A stretch of DNA of 64,000 nucleotides from Bacillota bacterium. Lineage in GTDB: Bacteria; Macinerneyibacteriota; Macinerneyibacteria; Macinerneyibacteriales; DSCS01. The translations under genes and the position numbers were made by a program. The notes beneath the pieces are model-generated. The model did not search any database. It was not told the origin of the DNA and was given only the letters and a program-made list of their open reading frames with translations. The stretch is from NCBI GenBank assembly GCA_011048995.1, contig DSCS01000058.1, positions 27,652 through 91,651 on the forward strand, written 5' to 3'. Shown here piece after piece: positions 12,594-22,693 of this stretch. The stretch's first letter is position 1. Every line of letters starts with the position of its first letter.

Positions 12594-13253
12594 CTAACTT
12601 CTTTTCTTCTGTTTCAGTTTGTTAATGAGAGCGATGATGATCCCCATAGTCAAAAAGGCTCCGGGAGGCAATATAAAGAGCCCCATGGGCTCATAACCGG
12701 GAACCAGGGTCACCCCGAATATTTTGTTCGCTCCCAGAATCTCTCTTAAACTTCCGATCAAAACCAAGGCCAGGGTGAACCCGAGGCCCATTCCTATGGC
12801 ATCTAAAACAGAATAATAGATATTATTTTTGGATGCAAAAGCTTCCGCGCGCCCCAGAATAATACAGTTGACCACGATGAGGGGTATAAAAAGGCCTAAA
12901 GACCGGTTTAAATCCGGGAAATAACCGGCCATGACAAATTGAATGATGGTGACAAAGGTGGCGATCACAACAATAAAAATCGGGATACGCACTTTGCCGG
13001 GAACCGCTTTTTTAATAAGTGATATGACGACATTGGATCCCAGAAGGACAAAAAGCGTCGCCATCCCCATGCCCAATCCGTTTTCAGCCGAAGAAGTCAC
13101 GGCCAACGTAGGACACAGACCCAGAAGCATGACCAAAGTCGGATTCTCTTTAAGCAACCCTTTACTGAACTCTTTCCCGGACCGTTTTGCAACAGGAACA
13201 GCCCAGTTTTTCAATTCTCCGCAAAGGGTTCTGAATGCCTTTTTCATTGACAT
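12594..13253 (-). CDS. rnfE: Rnf complex subunit RnfE
   Basis: [52 protein letters not shown]. Confidence 0.95.
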   Translation of the reverse strand: MSMKKAFRTLCGELKNWAVPVAKRSGKEFSKGLLKENPTLVMLLGLCPTLAVTSSAENGLGMGMATLFVLLGSNVVISLIKKAVPGKVRIPIFIVVIATFVTIIQFVMAGYFPDLNRSLGLFIPLIVVNCIILGRAEAFASKNNIYYSVLDAIGMGLGFTLALVLIGSLREILGANKIFGVTLVPGYEPMGLFILPPGAFLTMGIIIALINKLKQKKRS

Positions 13254-13254
13254 C

Positions 13255-13884
13255 CTACTCCCCCCCTCTCATTTGCTTCTCTCGAGAAAGCAAGCGATAA
13301 CCTTTGTTAACAGCCTCTGTGACCGCTTTACTGGTAATGGTCGCCGCTGTAATGGCGGAAATACCGTTAACATCTTCCGGAACACGGCCTTTGACGACTT
13401 CGATCGTCCCGGCCTTGAGACTCTCAAATTGACGGGTAAACCAAACGACGGGCTCCCCCTCCTCTTCTCCGATTTCCTGGATACGGGCCCCAAGTCCGGG
13501 GGTTTCCTTCTGAGCGATGATCTTTAAACCGATCACCGTTCCGTCTTCCGCCAGACCCGCCATAGCCGTAATAGGAGCAGGATCATATCCGTAAGCATAG
13601 ATCTTGATGACAATTCCGACTTCTTCTCCTTGGGCGTTTTTCCCGATCCAATATCGGTTTTCAACTGTGTTGTCCAAAAGAGTCGTTTCTTCAAGGCTTT
13701 CATCAAGTTCAGCCGTTGAGAAATCAATGGCTTCCGGAAGGACATCCATCCGGGCCGAGGCTTCTTCATTTTTCTGTATCTCGTCTATTTTAGGTTTTGT
13801 TTTTTCATAAGCCGTACTTAGGACAAAACCGGCAATAAAGGTCACAGCCAATAAGGCAAAACCGAGTTTGATATAGTCTTTCAT
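13255..13884 (-). CDS. rnfG: Rnf complex subunit RnfG (FMN-binding)
   Basis: Single N-terminal [40 protein letters not shown] (covalent-FMN-type motif); position in rnfCDGEAB. Confidence 0.92.
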   Translation of the reverse strand: MKDYIKLGFALLAVTFIAGFVLSTAYEKTKPKIDEIQKNEEASARMDVLPEAIDFSTAELDESLEETTLLDNTVENRYWIGKNAQGEEVGIVIKIYAYGYDPAPITAMAGLAEDGTVIGLKIIAQKETPGLGARIQEIGEEEGEPVVWFTRQFESLKAGTIEVVKGRVPEDVNGISAITAATITSKAVTEAVNKGYRLLSREKQMRGGE

Positions 13885-14951
13885 GCTTTCACCTCACCAA
13901 ATGAGACGGGGACTGTGTACCGGTCGATCAGGGGAACAAAAATATTCATCAAAAGAATTGAATAGGATACCCCTTCCGGATATCCTCCCCACATGCGTAT
14001 GGTAAAGGTCAGAACGCCGCATCCCACAGCAAAAATCCATTTTCCTTTTCGAGTCAGTGGTGACGTTACCATATCTGTAGCCATGAAAAAGGCTCCCAAC
14101 ATAAGCCCTCCCGTAAAAAGATGAAAAAGAGGGTTTCCCGTAAAGATCCCGTCAATACCGCCGAAGGCCCAAGTCAGAAGTGCGACCGTTCCTAAATACC
14201 CGGCCGGCACGCGCCAATCGGCCAGCTTCATTATGAGGAGAAAAAGCCCTCCGGCCAAAAGGAAAAGGGCTGTCGTTTCTCCCAGACAACCGCCAATACG
14301 TCCGAAAAAAGAGTGAACGATGCTATCTGCAGAAAAAAGCTGCTCTACAGCTTCACGTGCCGGAACGTCCAATTCGGGATCGTTCAATGCCGCACGGGCT
14401 GTTTTTAAAGCATTAAGAGGAGTGGCAGAGGTTACAGAGTCTAAAAATTTAGTAACAGCCGGCCCTGAAAAACCCTGTGTAAGAGCCGGGTCCAGTGAGA
14501 GGAATCCTCCTGCGGGAGCTTTCCATCCCGATGTCATCGCGACAGGATAGGAGGCCATTAAAAAAGCTCTTCCGGCTAATGCCGGGTTAAAGATGTTATA
14601 TCCTAAACCGCCGAAAAGCTGTTTTGCGACAATAATGGCGAAAGCGCTACCCAAGGCGACTTTCCATAATGCAATAGACGGCGGAACATTAAAAGCGATA
14701 AGCAGTCCCGTTAAAAAGGCGCTTCCGTCATATACAGTGATCTTCTTCTTCATTAAAAGCTGCATCAGGGCTTCTGAGACCACAGCACCTGCAACCGCCG
14801 CGAGACTCACCCATACTGTTCTATAACCGAACAGAAAAAAAGTGTGGATATAGGCCGGTAAAAGAGCCACGACCACAAGCCACATCACTTTGGCAACAGA
14901 TAAGTTGTTTTTAATATGCGGCGATGTTTTTATCAGAAATTTTTCAGCCAT
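13881..14951 (-). CDS. rnfD: Rnf complex subunit RnfD
   Basis: Membrane protein with DSVTSATPLNALK (FMN attachment-like); FNPALAGRAFLMASYP; FFMATDMVTSPLT. Confidence 0.95.
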   Translation of the reverse strand: MAEKFLIKTSPHIKNNLSVAKVMWLVVVALLPAYIHTFFLFGYRTVWVSLAAVAGAVVSEALMQLLMKKKITVYDGSAFLTGLLIAFNVPPSIALWKVALGSAFAIIVAKQLFGGLGYNIFNPALAGRAFLMASYPVAMTSGWKAPAGGFLSLDPALTQGFSGPAVTKFLDSVTSATPLNALKTARAALNDPELDVPAREAVEQLFSADSIVHSFFGRIGGCLGETTALFLLAGGLFLLIMKLADWRVPAGYLGTVALLTWAFGGIDGIFTGNPLFHLFTGGLMLGAFFMATDMVTSPLTRKGKWIFAVGCGVLTFTIRMWGGYPEGVSYSILLMNIFVPLIDRYTVPVSFGEVKA

Positions 14952-16309
14952 TACTTCTTCTCCTCTTTTTTTGCCCTTTCCCGGGCCGAAAGCTTTCTTA
15001 AAAACCCTTTCCCCAGGCGCACGTACTGGACAAGGGGGATCTTAGACGGACAGACATAAGCGCAGCTGCCGCATTCGATACAGGAATTAATATTCAGCGC
15101 AGCGGCTTCTTCATATCTTTTATTCTTGACCTGGCGAACCAGCTGTGTGGGAATAAGCTGCATGGGACAGATATCCACACAGGCCCCGCAGGAAATGCAG
15201 GGAGCTTCCCGGGTTCTGCCGACTTCTCTTTCTGTAAGTGCAAGGATTCCCGAAGTCCCTTTGATCACCGGCAGGCTTTGAGCCGTGTATTGGGCAAAGC
15301 CCATCATCGGCCCCCCTGAAATCAGAGAAACCGTCTCCTCCTTTAATCCTCCGACTTCCCGAATCAAGCGTTCGTAAGTATCTCCGATTCTTACGATAAA
15401 GTTGGATGGTTCATTGATCCCCTCTCCTGAAACAGTAACAGCACGCTCAATAAGAGGTTTTCCTAAATAAACCGCCTCATAAACAGCAAAAGCCGTCCCA
15501 ACATTCTGGACAATAATACCCACATCCAGCGGCAACCCCCCCGCGGGCACTTTTCTCTTTGTCAGGGCGTCAATAAGCTGCTTTTCAGCACCCTGTGGAT
15601 ATTTTGTTTTGACTGACACGACTTCAAGCTCGTGATAAGGACGGCAAACCTCACACATTTTCTTAAAAGCATGGGGCTTGTTGTTTTCAATACCGATGAT
15701 CCCTTTTTCGGCTCCGGTATTTTTCACCATCAGCAGAAGCCCTAAGGCGATACCCTCGCTTTGTTCCTGCATCAGCCGGTCATCACAGGTCAAATAAGGT
15801 TCGCATTCGGCTCCGTTCAAAATAATACAGTCGACTTTTTTAAATGAGGGAGGCGCAAGTTTGACATGGGTCGGGAAAGTGGCTCCCCCCAACCCCACAA
15901 GCCCCATATCAGCGACGACCTTCAAAAATGTCTCTTTATCACAGTCCCCGGCCGTATAGCGGGGATGCTCATAAAAAATGTCTTCTCCGCTTCTTTCAAT
16001 GACAAGAGCGGGACCTGTCCCGGAAACGGGATGTGGAAATGACCCTATCCCGACGACTTTGCCGGTAACAGAGGAATGAATCGACGCTGATATCATCCCC
16101 GATGCTTCGGCTACAGGCTGTCCCGTCAGGACTTCATCGCCGATTTGGACAATGGCTTTGGCCGGAGCACCGATATGCTGAGACAGCGGTATAATCACTT
16201 TGTCCGGCAAAGACAAACGCTTTAATGGTTTTCCCTCCGTTAACGCCTTCCCCTCGGGGGGGTGTATGCCTCCCTTAAAAGTCAACACAGATAACCTCCT
16301 TGGTCTCAA
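14951..16309 (-). CDS. rnfC: Rnf complex subunit RnfC
   Basis: GGIHPPEGKALTEG; MGLVGLGGATFPTHVK; CISCGACVDICPMQLIPTQL and CIECGSCAYVCPSKIPLVQYVR. Confidence 0.96.
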   Translation of the reverse strand: MRPRRLSVLTFKGGIHPPEGKALTEGKPLKRLSLPDKVIIPLSQHIGAPAKAIVQIGDEVLTGQPVAEASGMISASIHSSVTGKVVGIGSFPHPVSGTGPALVIERSGEDIFYEHPRYTAGDCDKETFLKVVADMGLVGLGGATFPTHVKLAPPSFKKVDCIILNGAECEPYLTCDDRLMQEQSEGIALGLLLMVKNTGAEKGIIGIENNKPHAFKKMCEVCRPYHELEVVSVKTKYPQGAEKQLIDALTKRKVPAGGLPLDVGIIVQNVGTAFAVYEAVYLGKPLIERAVTVSGEGINEPSNFIVRIGDTYERLIREVGGLKEETVSLISGGPMMGFAQYTAQSLPVIKGTSGILALTEREVGRTREAPCISCGACVDICPMQLIPTQLVRQVKNKRYEEAAALNINSCIECGSCAYVCPSKIPLVQYVRLGKGFLRKLSARERAKKEEKK

Positions 16310-16782
16310 ATACCCTTTTCAATACCTGTAATTTTTACTTTCATGGAACCTTCCGGGGCCCTGACCAAAACTTTATCACCGATCGCTTTGCCGATAAGGA
16401 CACGCCCGATGGGCGATTCGTCTGAGATCTTGTTCTTTGAATAGTCAGCGTCATCTGAGCCGACGATGACATAGCTCATCTCCTCTTCTGTGGTCAAATC
16501 GATAAGGGTGACCCTTGCCCCGACGACGACGACATCATCTCTGAATTTGCTTTCATCATAGATACGGGCATATTGAAGTCTTTCCTGTAACTCGGAAATC
16601 CGTGTTTCAATAAGGCCCTGTTTGTCTTTGGCCGTTGCATATTCGGCATTTTCGCTTAGATCTCCTAAAGCGCGGGCTTCCTGTATTGCTTTTATAATCG
16701 CCGGACGTTCGACTTTTTTCAGCCTTTCTAATTCACGGGCCAACTCCTCGTACCTCTCTTTTGAGATATGGACTTCTTTCAT
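16306..16782 (-). CDS. greA: Transcription elongation factor GreA
   Basis: LERLKKVERPAIIKAIQEARALGDLSENAEYATAKDKQGLIETRI; SPIGRVLIGKAIGDKVLVRAPEG. Confidence 0.95.
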   Translation of the reverse strand: MKEVHISKERYEELARELERLKKVERPAIIKAIQEARALGDLSENAEYATAKDKQGLIETRISELQERLQYARIYDESKFRDDVVVVGARVTLIDLTTEEEMSYVIVGSDDADYSKNKISDESPIGRVLIGKAIGDKVLVRAPEGSMKVKITGIEKGI

Positions 16783-16843
16783 GCAGATACATCCTCCTGA
16801 ACGTTATTGTATTTGTCCCGAAACGGGGTTATTAACCTGCCAA

Positions 16844-16871
16844 ATTATAACCGCTTTAATTCATTCGTCAA
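16844..16871 (-). promoter_or_regulatory. Sigma70-type promoter for greA-rnfCDGEAB
   Basis: Minus strand TTGACG (16866-16871), 16 bp spacer, TATAAT (16844-16849), about 60 nt before greA. Confidence 0.65.
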
Positions 16872-16877
16872 CAGAAG

Positions 16878-18539
16878 TCATTTGTCATACAGGAACCGTT
16901 TGATTTTCTTTGTCGGTGTCTTTTCAAAGGGCTCCGGCATAAGCTCAATACGGCGGATCTGTGAATAAACCGGCAATACGCTATTGACCTGGCGCCTGTT
17001 TTCTTCCATTTTTTCGTTGAAAAACATCTCCACATCCGTCCCGTTGAGTTCCAAAGCGTCCAGCTGATCATAATCAGGACATACAAGTGCCATAAGCGCA
17101 CCGTCACGCTCCACCACAAGAGATTCCAGAACAAAGGGAAGATTGTTGATCTTATTTTCGACTTCTTCCGGGTAGATATTCTGCCCTGACGGCCCGAGAA
17201 TCATGTTTTTACTGCGCCCCTTAATATAAAGATAGCCATCCTTGTCCATGAGAGCCAGGTCACCGGTATGCAACCATCCTTCAGAATCTATGGCTTCTTC
17301 TGTCGCCTTCTTATTCCGGTAATACCCGGACATCACATTGTCCCCTTTGACCAAAATCTCGCCGGGAACACTTTCAGGTTGAGAAGATTTTACTTTCACA
17401 GTGCAATAATCCATGGACTTTCCCACAGACCCGTGGGGATGTTTATTCCAGGGAGCGTAGGAGATAAGAGGCCCGCATTCGGTCATCCCGTAACCGACAC
17501 TGAGGGGAAATTTCAACTTTTTAAAAAAACGCTCGACTTCAGGATTAAGTGGTGCTCCGCCTACGATGACTTCCAAAAAAGCTCCTCCGAACGATTCAGA
17601 TATTGATTTTTTGATCTTTTTAAGGACCAATCCCCGCGTCCCCGGAAATGCATACAACGTTTTGGCAAGGCCCTTACTCAAAGCCGGCTGGATTCTTTTC
17701 CGGTATATCTTTTCCACGATCAAAGGCACCATATTGATCAAGCGGGGTTTGATTTCGTCAAACGCTTTGAGAAGAACTTTCGGTGTGGGCATGACAGAAA
17801 GAAAGGTGATATGACATCCCCTTGAAAGAGGAAAAAGCAGATCGATGGTGCAACCGTAGGCGTGGGCTAAAGGAAGAAAGGAAATGATCTTATTTCCGGG
17901 TTCTAACGGCATGTTTTCTCTCGAATACCTGACATTGACCATCAGGCTGCGGTAAGGGATCATCACCCCTTTTGAAATCCCTGATGTGCCGGAAGTGTAA
18001 ACGATAGCTGCGCAATCATCGGGGTCTATCTCCTGCCAGGGAAGGATAAAGTCGTTCGGGGTGAACTGCTCCGCCTTTGCCCTGAATGTCTCCCGAAAGC
18101 TGTTATAACCCTTTTCTCCCTCGCTCATTCTGTTCATCAACACATTGAAGTCTTCTAAAGAGAAAACGGCTTTAAGGTTTTTTGTGGAGCTTTCGTCGAT
18201 CTTGTCAAAAGAGGCTTCCGGGATAAAGAGCAGAATCGATTCCGAATGATTGATAATATGCTGAATATCCTCCGGATGAAAATCGGGAAGAATCGGGACA
18301 ATGACAGCCCCATAGGTCACTGCAGAAAGGTAAACATAAGCCCAATGAATTGAATTTCTCCCTAAAAGGGCGATTTTATCTCCTTTTTTGATCTTGTACT
18401 TCTTGAACAAAGCATGAAAAAGCATGATTTCACGGCCCAAATCGCTGTAACAGACACTTTCACCCTCATAATCGGAAAAGACTTTGAGATCCCAGTACGT
18501 CCTGATCCCCTCTTCATATTCACGTATTAAATTTTCCAT
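16878..18539 (-). CDS. AMP-dependent synthetase/ligase (long-chain acyl-CoA synthetase type)
   Basis: AAIVYTSGTSGISKGVMIPY; VGYGMTECGPLIS; EGWLHTGDLALMDKDGYLYIKGRSKNMILGPSGQNIYPEEVE. Start at MENLIREY. Confidence 0.9.
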   Translation of the reverse strand: MENLIREYEEGIRTYWDLKVFSDYEGESVCYSDLGREIMLFHALFKKYKIKKGDKIALLGRNSIHWAYVYLSAVTYGAVIVPILPDFHPEDIQHIINHSESILLFIPEASFDKIDESSTKNLKAVFSLEDFNVLMNRMSEGEKGYNSFRETFRAKAEQFTPNDFILPWQEIDPDDCAAIVYTSGTSGISKGVMIPYRSLMVNVRYSRENMPLEPGNKIISFLPLAHAYGCTIDLLFPLSRGCHITFLSVMPTPKVLLKAFDEIKPRLINMVPLIVEKIYRKRIQPALSKGLAKTLYAFPGTRGLVLKKIKKSISESFGGAFLEVIVGGAPLNPEVERFFKKLKFPLSVGYGMTECGPLISYAPWNKHPHGSVGKSMDYCTVKVKSSQPESVPGEILVKGDNVMSGYYRNKKATEEAIDSEGWLHTGDLALMDKDGYLYIKGRSKNMILGPSGQNIYPEEVENKINNLPFVLESLVVERDGALMALVCPDYDQLDALELNGTDVEMFFNEKMEENRRQVNSVLPVYSQIRRIELMPEPFEKTPTKKIKRFLYDK

Positions 18540-18627
18540 AGGCTCTCCCTTCCCTGTCAATCATTTTACCGTAAAACCATATTATCTCAATATATTTTTT
18601 ATCTGACACGACGTTTGAAATTTTCGG

Positions 18628-18656
18628 TTGACAAGGAGAAGGGCATCCAGTAATAT
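18628..18656 (+). promoter_or_regulatory. Sigma70-type promoter for the four-tRNA cluster
   Basis: TTGACA (18628-18633), 17 bp spacer, TAATAT (18651-18656). Confidence 0.75.
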
Positions 18657-18671
18657 AGCCCTGCCTGACGG

Positions 18672-18745
18672 CGGGGTGTGGCGCAGCCCGGTAGCGCACC
18701 TGCCTTGGGAGCAGGTGGTCGGAGGTTCAAATCCTCTCACCCCGA
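18672..18745 (+). tRNA. tRNA-Pro (TGG)
   Basis: CGGGGTGTGGCGCAGCCCGG...CTTGGGA anticodon loop...GGTTCAAATCC...CACCCCGA. Confidence 0.95.
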
Positions 18746-18763
18746 TGAATTCCCGGAGCATAT

Positions 18764-18837
18764 GCGTCCGTAGCTCAGCCGGATAGAGCACCAGACTTCT
18801 AATCTGGGGGTCACAGGTTCGAATCCTGTCGGACGTG
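18764..18837 (+). tRNA. tRNA-Arg (TCT)
   Basis: GCGTCCGTAGCTCAGCCGGATAGAGC...CTTCTAA loop...GGTTCGAATCC...CGGACGTG. Confidence 0.95.
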
Positions 18838-18865
18838 CTATTTTTCAGGCTTTTTTTTACCATAC

Positions 18866-18939
18866 GGTGGGTGTAGCTCAGTCGGTAGAGCAACGGATTG
18901 TGGCTCCGTTGGTCGTGGGTTCAAATCCCATCATCCACC
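18866..18939 (+). tRNA. tRNA-His (GTG)
   Basis: GGTGGGTGTAGCTCAGTCGG...TTGTGGC loop...GGTTCAAATCC...CATCCACC; extra G-1 opposite C73. Confidence 0.95.
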
Positions 18940-18941
18940 CT

Positions 18942-19014
<73 letters not shown>

Positions 19015-19015
19015 T

Positions 19016-19044
19016 AAAAAAAGGCGCTTAAAGCGCCTTTTTTT
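19016..19044. terminator. Bidirectional intrinsic terminator (tRNA cluster / yajC)
   Basis: A-run, GGCGCT-TAA-AGCGCC hairpin, T-run between tRNA-Lys (+) and the yajC stop (-). Confidence 0.85.
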
Positions 19045-19045
19045 A

Positions 19046-19384
19046 TTACTTCTGAAGCTCCTGGCCTGCGGCGGGGTCTGTCGCCAATCCGGCGATCATG
19101 CTTTTCAAATATTCGATTTTGACGCCGTCTGCGATTCTCAAGACGACCTTATCTTCTTCGATTTTGACAATGGTCCCGTATATACCTGCATTGGTCAAGA
19201 CTTTATCCCCGGGATTCAACTGGCCGAGCATCTCCTGATGCTTTTTTCTCTGTTTCTTCTGGGGCAGGATCAAGATCAGATAGAATACAAGAAAAAAGGC
19301 CAAAATGGGCAAGAGGCCCATCAGGGGGTTCGAATTTGCCGGAGCAGCCTGCGCCGCTAACATTCCTGTCATTAAAACATTCAT
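19046..19384 (-). CDS. yajC: Preprotein translocase subunit YajC
   Basis: FFLVFYLILILPQKKQRKKHQEMLGQLNPGDKVLTNAGIYGTIVKIEEDKVVLRIADGVKIEYLKSMI. Confidence 0.93.
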   Translation of the reverse strand: MNVLMTGMLAAQAAPANSNPLMGLLPILAFFLVFYLILILPQKKQRKKHQEMLGQLNPGDKVLTNAGIYGTIVKIEEDKVVLRIADGVKIEYLKSMIAGLATDPAAGQELQK

Positions 19385-20136
19385 TTTTTTTCCTCCTTGG
19401 TTTTTTGATAAACTGTTATATGAATCGTTCCATCTTCATACCCTTTCAGCTCTCCGAGAAAACCTTTGACTGTTTCTCTCAAAAGTTTCCGGACAAAAGG
19501 CATCAGGGCAAGTGTTTTACCGTTTATGGAAACATCAACGTCTTTTTCCTCCTTCTGCACAGGGCAGAAACAGGAGGGATTCTTCATCATTTCTGCATAA
19601 AGGGTGACACAATCTTTGCCGCATAATCCGCAATCCAACCCTGCCGGGAACGGCGGAAGAACATCAATCAGAGTCCAGAGGTTTTCAACTGTCTCCTCTC
19701 TGAGTCCTGAAAACAGAGGTAATTTTCGAGAAGGGATAATAGAGGATCTTTTTTCAGCCAAGATGAAATATCCCAGGATATTTTCCTTCTCCATGACCTC
19801 ATCATTCTCTTTCATACACCAAATACACGGCAGCGGAAGGCTTTTGAACCCTTCCACAAAAAGAAGGTCATATTGAAAACCGCTTTGCCGTATCAGATCC
19901 ATAAATCCGGCTTGCGGTTTCAGAACATCCACAAGGCCTTCCTGTCTGAGAAAGACTTCACGGGCCCCTGCTTTCAGAAACCGTTCACCGTCGTTTTTGC
20001 CTGATAAAGCCAGCTCCCCGTGTATATTTTTTATGACCGCGCAACGCAGCCCCTTTTTGACAGCCTTAAGGATGAGTTCTTCGCATAAAGCCGTTTTGCC
20101 GCTTTTTTTGAACCCGGCAAGCTGTAAGACCTTCAT
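19381..20136 (-). CDS. mobB: MobB-like molybdopterin-guanine dinucleotide biosynthesis protein with C-terminal Cys-rich extension
   Basis: Walker A-like GFKKSGKTALCEELI; CAVIKNIHGE; LLFVEGFKSLPLPCI; C-terminal CGLCGKDCVTLYAEMMKNPSCFCP then NGKTLALMPFVRKLLRETVKGFLGELKG. Confidence 0.8.
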   Translation of the reverse strand: MKVLQLAGFKKSGKTALCEELILKAVKKGLRCAVIKNIHGELALSGKNDGERFLKAGAREVFLRQEGLVDVLKPQAGFMDLIRQSGFQYDLLFVEGFKSLPLPCIWCMKENDEVMEKENILGYFILAEKRSSIIPSRKLPLFSGLREETVENLWTLIDVLPPFPAGLDCGLCGKDCVTLYAEMMKNPSCFCPVQKEEKDVDVSINGKTLALMPFVRKLLRETVKGFLGELKGYEDGTIHITVYQKTKEEKK

Positions 20137-20137
20137 C

Positions 20138-20518
20138 TTACTCCAAAGAAGCGATCATTTCTATTTCTACGCGGGCGCCTAAAGGAAGGGCCGCCACTTG
20201 GTAAGCGCTTCGCGCCGGTGGATTTTCCTTGAAAAACCCGGCATAGACTTCGTTAAAGGCTGCAAAATCTTTAATATCGGCCAAAAATACCGTCACTTTG
20301 ACCGCTTTATCCAAAGATGTTCCTGCTTCTTCTAAGATGGCTTGAGCATTTTTCAATGCTTGCCGCGCTTCCTCCTGAATGCCCCCTTCAACGAATTTGC
20401 CTGTTTCGGGGTCCATGGGGAGCTGGCCTGATGTGAAAACAAAACCTCCGCTTACTACAGCTTGACTGTAAGGGCCTACAGCCCCCGGGGCTTTTTTCGT
20501 TGCAATGATTTTTCTCAT
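20138..20518 (-). CDS. ridA: RidA family reactive intermediate deaminase
   Basis: APGAVGPYSQAVVSGGFVFTSGQLPMDPETG; NPPARSAYQVAALPLGARVEIEMIA. Confidence 0.95.
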   Translation of the reverse strand: MRKIIATKKAPGAVGPYSQAVVSGGFVFTSGQLPMDPETGKFVEGGIQEEARQALKNAQAILEEAGTSLDKAVKVTVFLADIKDFAAFNEVYAGFFKENPPARSAYQVAALPLGARVEIEMIASLE

Positions 20519-21081
20519 TTCTCCTCCTTTTTTTTCAAACGTTTACTCCTGTAGCGTTCTGTTTCGCTGTAAAGACATCCGCAATAGGATTGGCGGTACA
20601 TCTTTCTTCTCTTCGACTCTTCTATTCCATAAGACCATCCTGACCGAAAATCTTCATAGAGGAAATGCGTTTTATATTGTTTTGCCGCGGCTTCTCCCTG
20701 CTGTCTTATTGCTTCATGGTTTTGAAATTTACTGTATAGCAATGTCGTCGAAAAACAATCAAAGCGCCCTTTTTTCGCTACAGCGGCAGTCTTTTCCAGC
20801 CGCTGCGCGTAACACAGGGAACAGCGCATCCCTTCACGAAAAACCACCCTCCGGAAAAATTCTTCCATGGGGTATTCCTCTAAATCGATGAGTTCCACAC
20901 CCTCTTCCCGGCAGAAACGGACCACTTCTTCCCGTCTCTTTTCATGCTCTGTAAAGGGATGGATATTGGGGTTATACCATAAGCCGTAGACTCTATACCC
21001 GCTTTCCCGAAGCGTTTTCAGTGGAGAAAGGGCGCAAGGCGCACAGCAAATATGAAGCAAAACTTTTTTTTCACCCTTCAT
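20515..21081 (-). CDS. queH: Epoxyqueuosine reductase QueH
   Basis: [63 protein letters not shown]. Confidence 0.9.
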   Translation of the reverse strand: MKGEKKVLLHICCAPCALSPLKTLRESGYRVYGLWYNPNIHPFTEHEKRREEVVRFCREEGVELIDLEEYPMEEFFRRVVFREGMRCSLCYAQRLEKTAAVAKKGRFDCFSTTLLYSKFQNHEAIRQQGEAAAKQYKTHFLYEDFRSGWSYGIEESKRRKMYRQSYCGCLYSETERYRSKRLKKKEEK

Positions 21082-22090
21082 CAGAAAACAGATCCTTTTT
21101 TTTCTCTTTATTCAGCGCCTCATATGCCCGTGAAGTAGCACAGCGGCCGCGAGGTGTGCGTTGCAGAAAATTCGATCGCAGCAAAAACGGCTCATAAAGG
21201 TCTTCAATGGTCTCTCTCTCTTCTCCCAGCATCACCGCTAACGTATCTAATCCCACAGGCCCTCCGTCGAAACGGTCGATGAGGGCCGTTAAAATTTCTC
21301 TGTCCATTTTTTCCAATCCGTAATGGTCGATGTGAAGCATACGAAAGGACTCTTCCAATATGGCTTTGTCAATGATCCCATCATTCCGGACCTCAGCAAA
21401 ATCCCGGACTCTCTTCAAAAGCCTGTTCGCCACACGTGGGGTGTAACGGGAACGTTTTGCGATTTCAACGGCAGGTTTTTCATCAATAGCGACTTGAAGA
21501 ATCCGGGCCGAACGGCGGATAATAGTCGTTATTTCGCCGATGTCATAAAACTCCAGCCTTTCGATAACACCGAAACGATCCCGCAGAGGAGAAGTCAATA
21601 GTCCGGCCCTGGTCGTAGCCCCCACCAAGGTAAAGGGCTGAAGGGGAATACGAATATTACGCGCGCCGGGCCCTTTCCCGATAATGATGTCCAATTCAAA
21701 GTCTTCCATGGCCGAATAAAGGATCTCTTCAACGCTGCGGTTCAAACGATGGATCTCATCAATAAAGAGAATATCATGAGCTTCCAGGTTTGTCAGAATA
21801 GCCGCCAGATCACCCGGCTTGGTTAAAACAGGGCCGGAAGAGATCTTGATATTGACCCCCATCTCATGGGCCATGATAAAAGCCAATGTCGTCTTTCCCA
21901 ATCCGGGCGGTCCGTAGAAGAGGGTATGGTCGATAGGCTCCTGGCGCTGATTTGCCGCCTGTATATATACTTGCAGTTTTTCTCTTAATTCTTTTTGGCC
22001 TATAAACTCTTCCAGTTTTTGAGGCCGCAAAGTCAACTCGACATCCTGCTCCTCTTCCTGAGGGCGCGGGTCGGTGTAGCGCTCTTCCAT
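21071..22090 (-). CDS. ruvB: Holliday junction DNA helicase RuvB
   Basis: [78 protein letters not shown]. Confidence 0.97.
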   Translation of the reverse strand: MEERYTDPRPQEEEQDVELTLRPQKLEEFIGQKELREKLQVYIQAANQRQEPIDHTLFYGPPGLGKTTLAFIMAHEMGVNIKISSGPVLTKPGDLAAILTNLEAHDILFIDEIHRLNRSVEEILYSAMEDFELDIIIGKGPGARNIRIPLQPFTLVGATTRAGLLTSPLRDRFGVIERLEFYDIGEITTIIRRSARILQVAIDEKPAVEIAKRSRYTPRVANRLLKRVRDFAEVRNDGIIDKAILEESFRMLHIDHYGLEKMDREILTALIDRFDGGPVGLDTLAVMLGEERETIEDLYEPFLLRSNFLQRTPRGRCATSRAYEALNKEKKKDLFSDEG

Positions 22091-22093
22091 ATT

Positions 22094-22693
22094 TTAACCC
22101 TTTCCCATATAACGCAAAGCCAATCGTATCAGGTCTTCTGTGTTTAGATCTTCTTTTACCCCTTTTTGAACCTCCGCAAGAGCTTCCCTGATCTGATGAA
22201 GCGGAAATTGCAGGCTTCGAAGAGCATCCAGCGCCTCAGCCATAGAAGCTTCCTTTTTACGCGCTTCAGGCTCATTTTCAGCCGGGGCATACGTTTTCAC
22301 TTTATCCCGAAGCTCCAGAATCACGCGTTCAGCGGTCTTTTTACCGATTCCGGAAAGGGATGAAAGCCAGGCCAAGTCTTCCCGTACAATAGCCTTCGTT
22401 ATCTCCTGAAAAGGTGCCTGATCCATGATCTTTAACGCTCCGCGGGGGCCGATCCCGGAAACCCCGATCAATGTCACAAAAAAATCCCTGGCGTCTTCTT
22501 CCAGAAAACCGAAAAGAGAAGATTCATCTTCCCTCAAATGTGAGTAGACATAGACGAACACAGGCTCTCCCGTATCGGGAAGCCCATTCATAGACGGACC
22601 CGCCATGAAAACTTTATAACCGACTCCGGAAACATCGACGACGATGCCGTCTTCCTTTTTTTCCCATAGAAAACCGTTAAGAAATGTAATCAT
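22094..22693 (-). CDS. ruvA: Holliday junction DNA helicase RuvA
   Basis: VDVSGVGYKVF; LIGVSGIGPRGALKIMD; LSGIGKKTAERVILELRDK. Confidence 0.95.
   Translation of the reverse strand: MITFLNGFLWEKKEDGIVVDVSGVGYKVFMAGPSMNGLPDTGEPVFVYVYSHLREDESSLFGFLEEDARDFFVTLIGVSGIGPRGALKIMDQAPFQEITKAIVREDLAWLSSLSGIGKKTAERVILELRDKVKTYAPAENEPEARKKEASMAEALDALRSLQFPLHQIREALAEVQKGVKEDLNTEDLIRLALRYMGKG

Noticed and set aside
18582-18893. 103-aa minus ORF (STSDRIRTCDPQIRSLVLYPAELRT...GVRGFEPPTTCSQGRCATGLRHTP)
   Set aside because: Antisense of the tRNA-Pro/Arg/His genes. Such translations are a well-known spurious annotation artefact.
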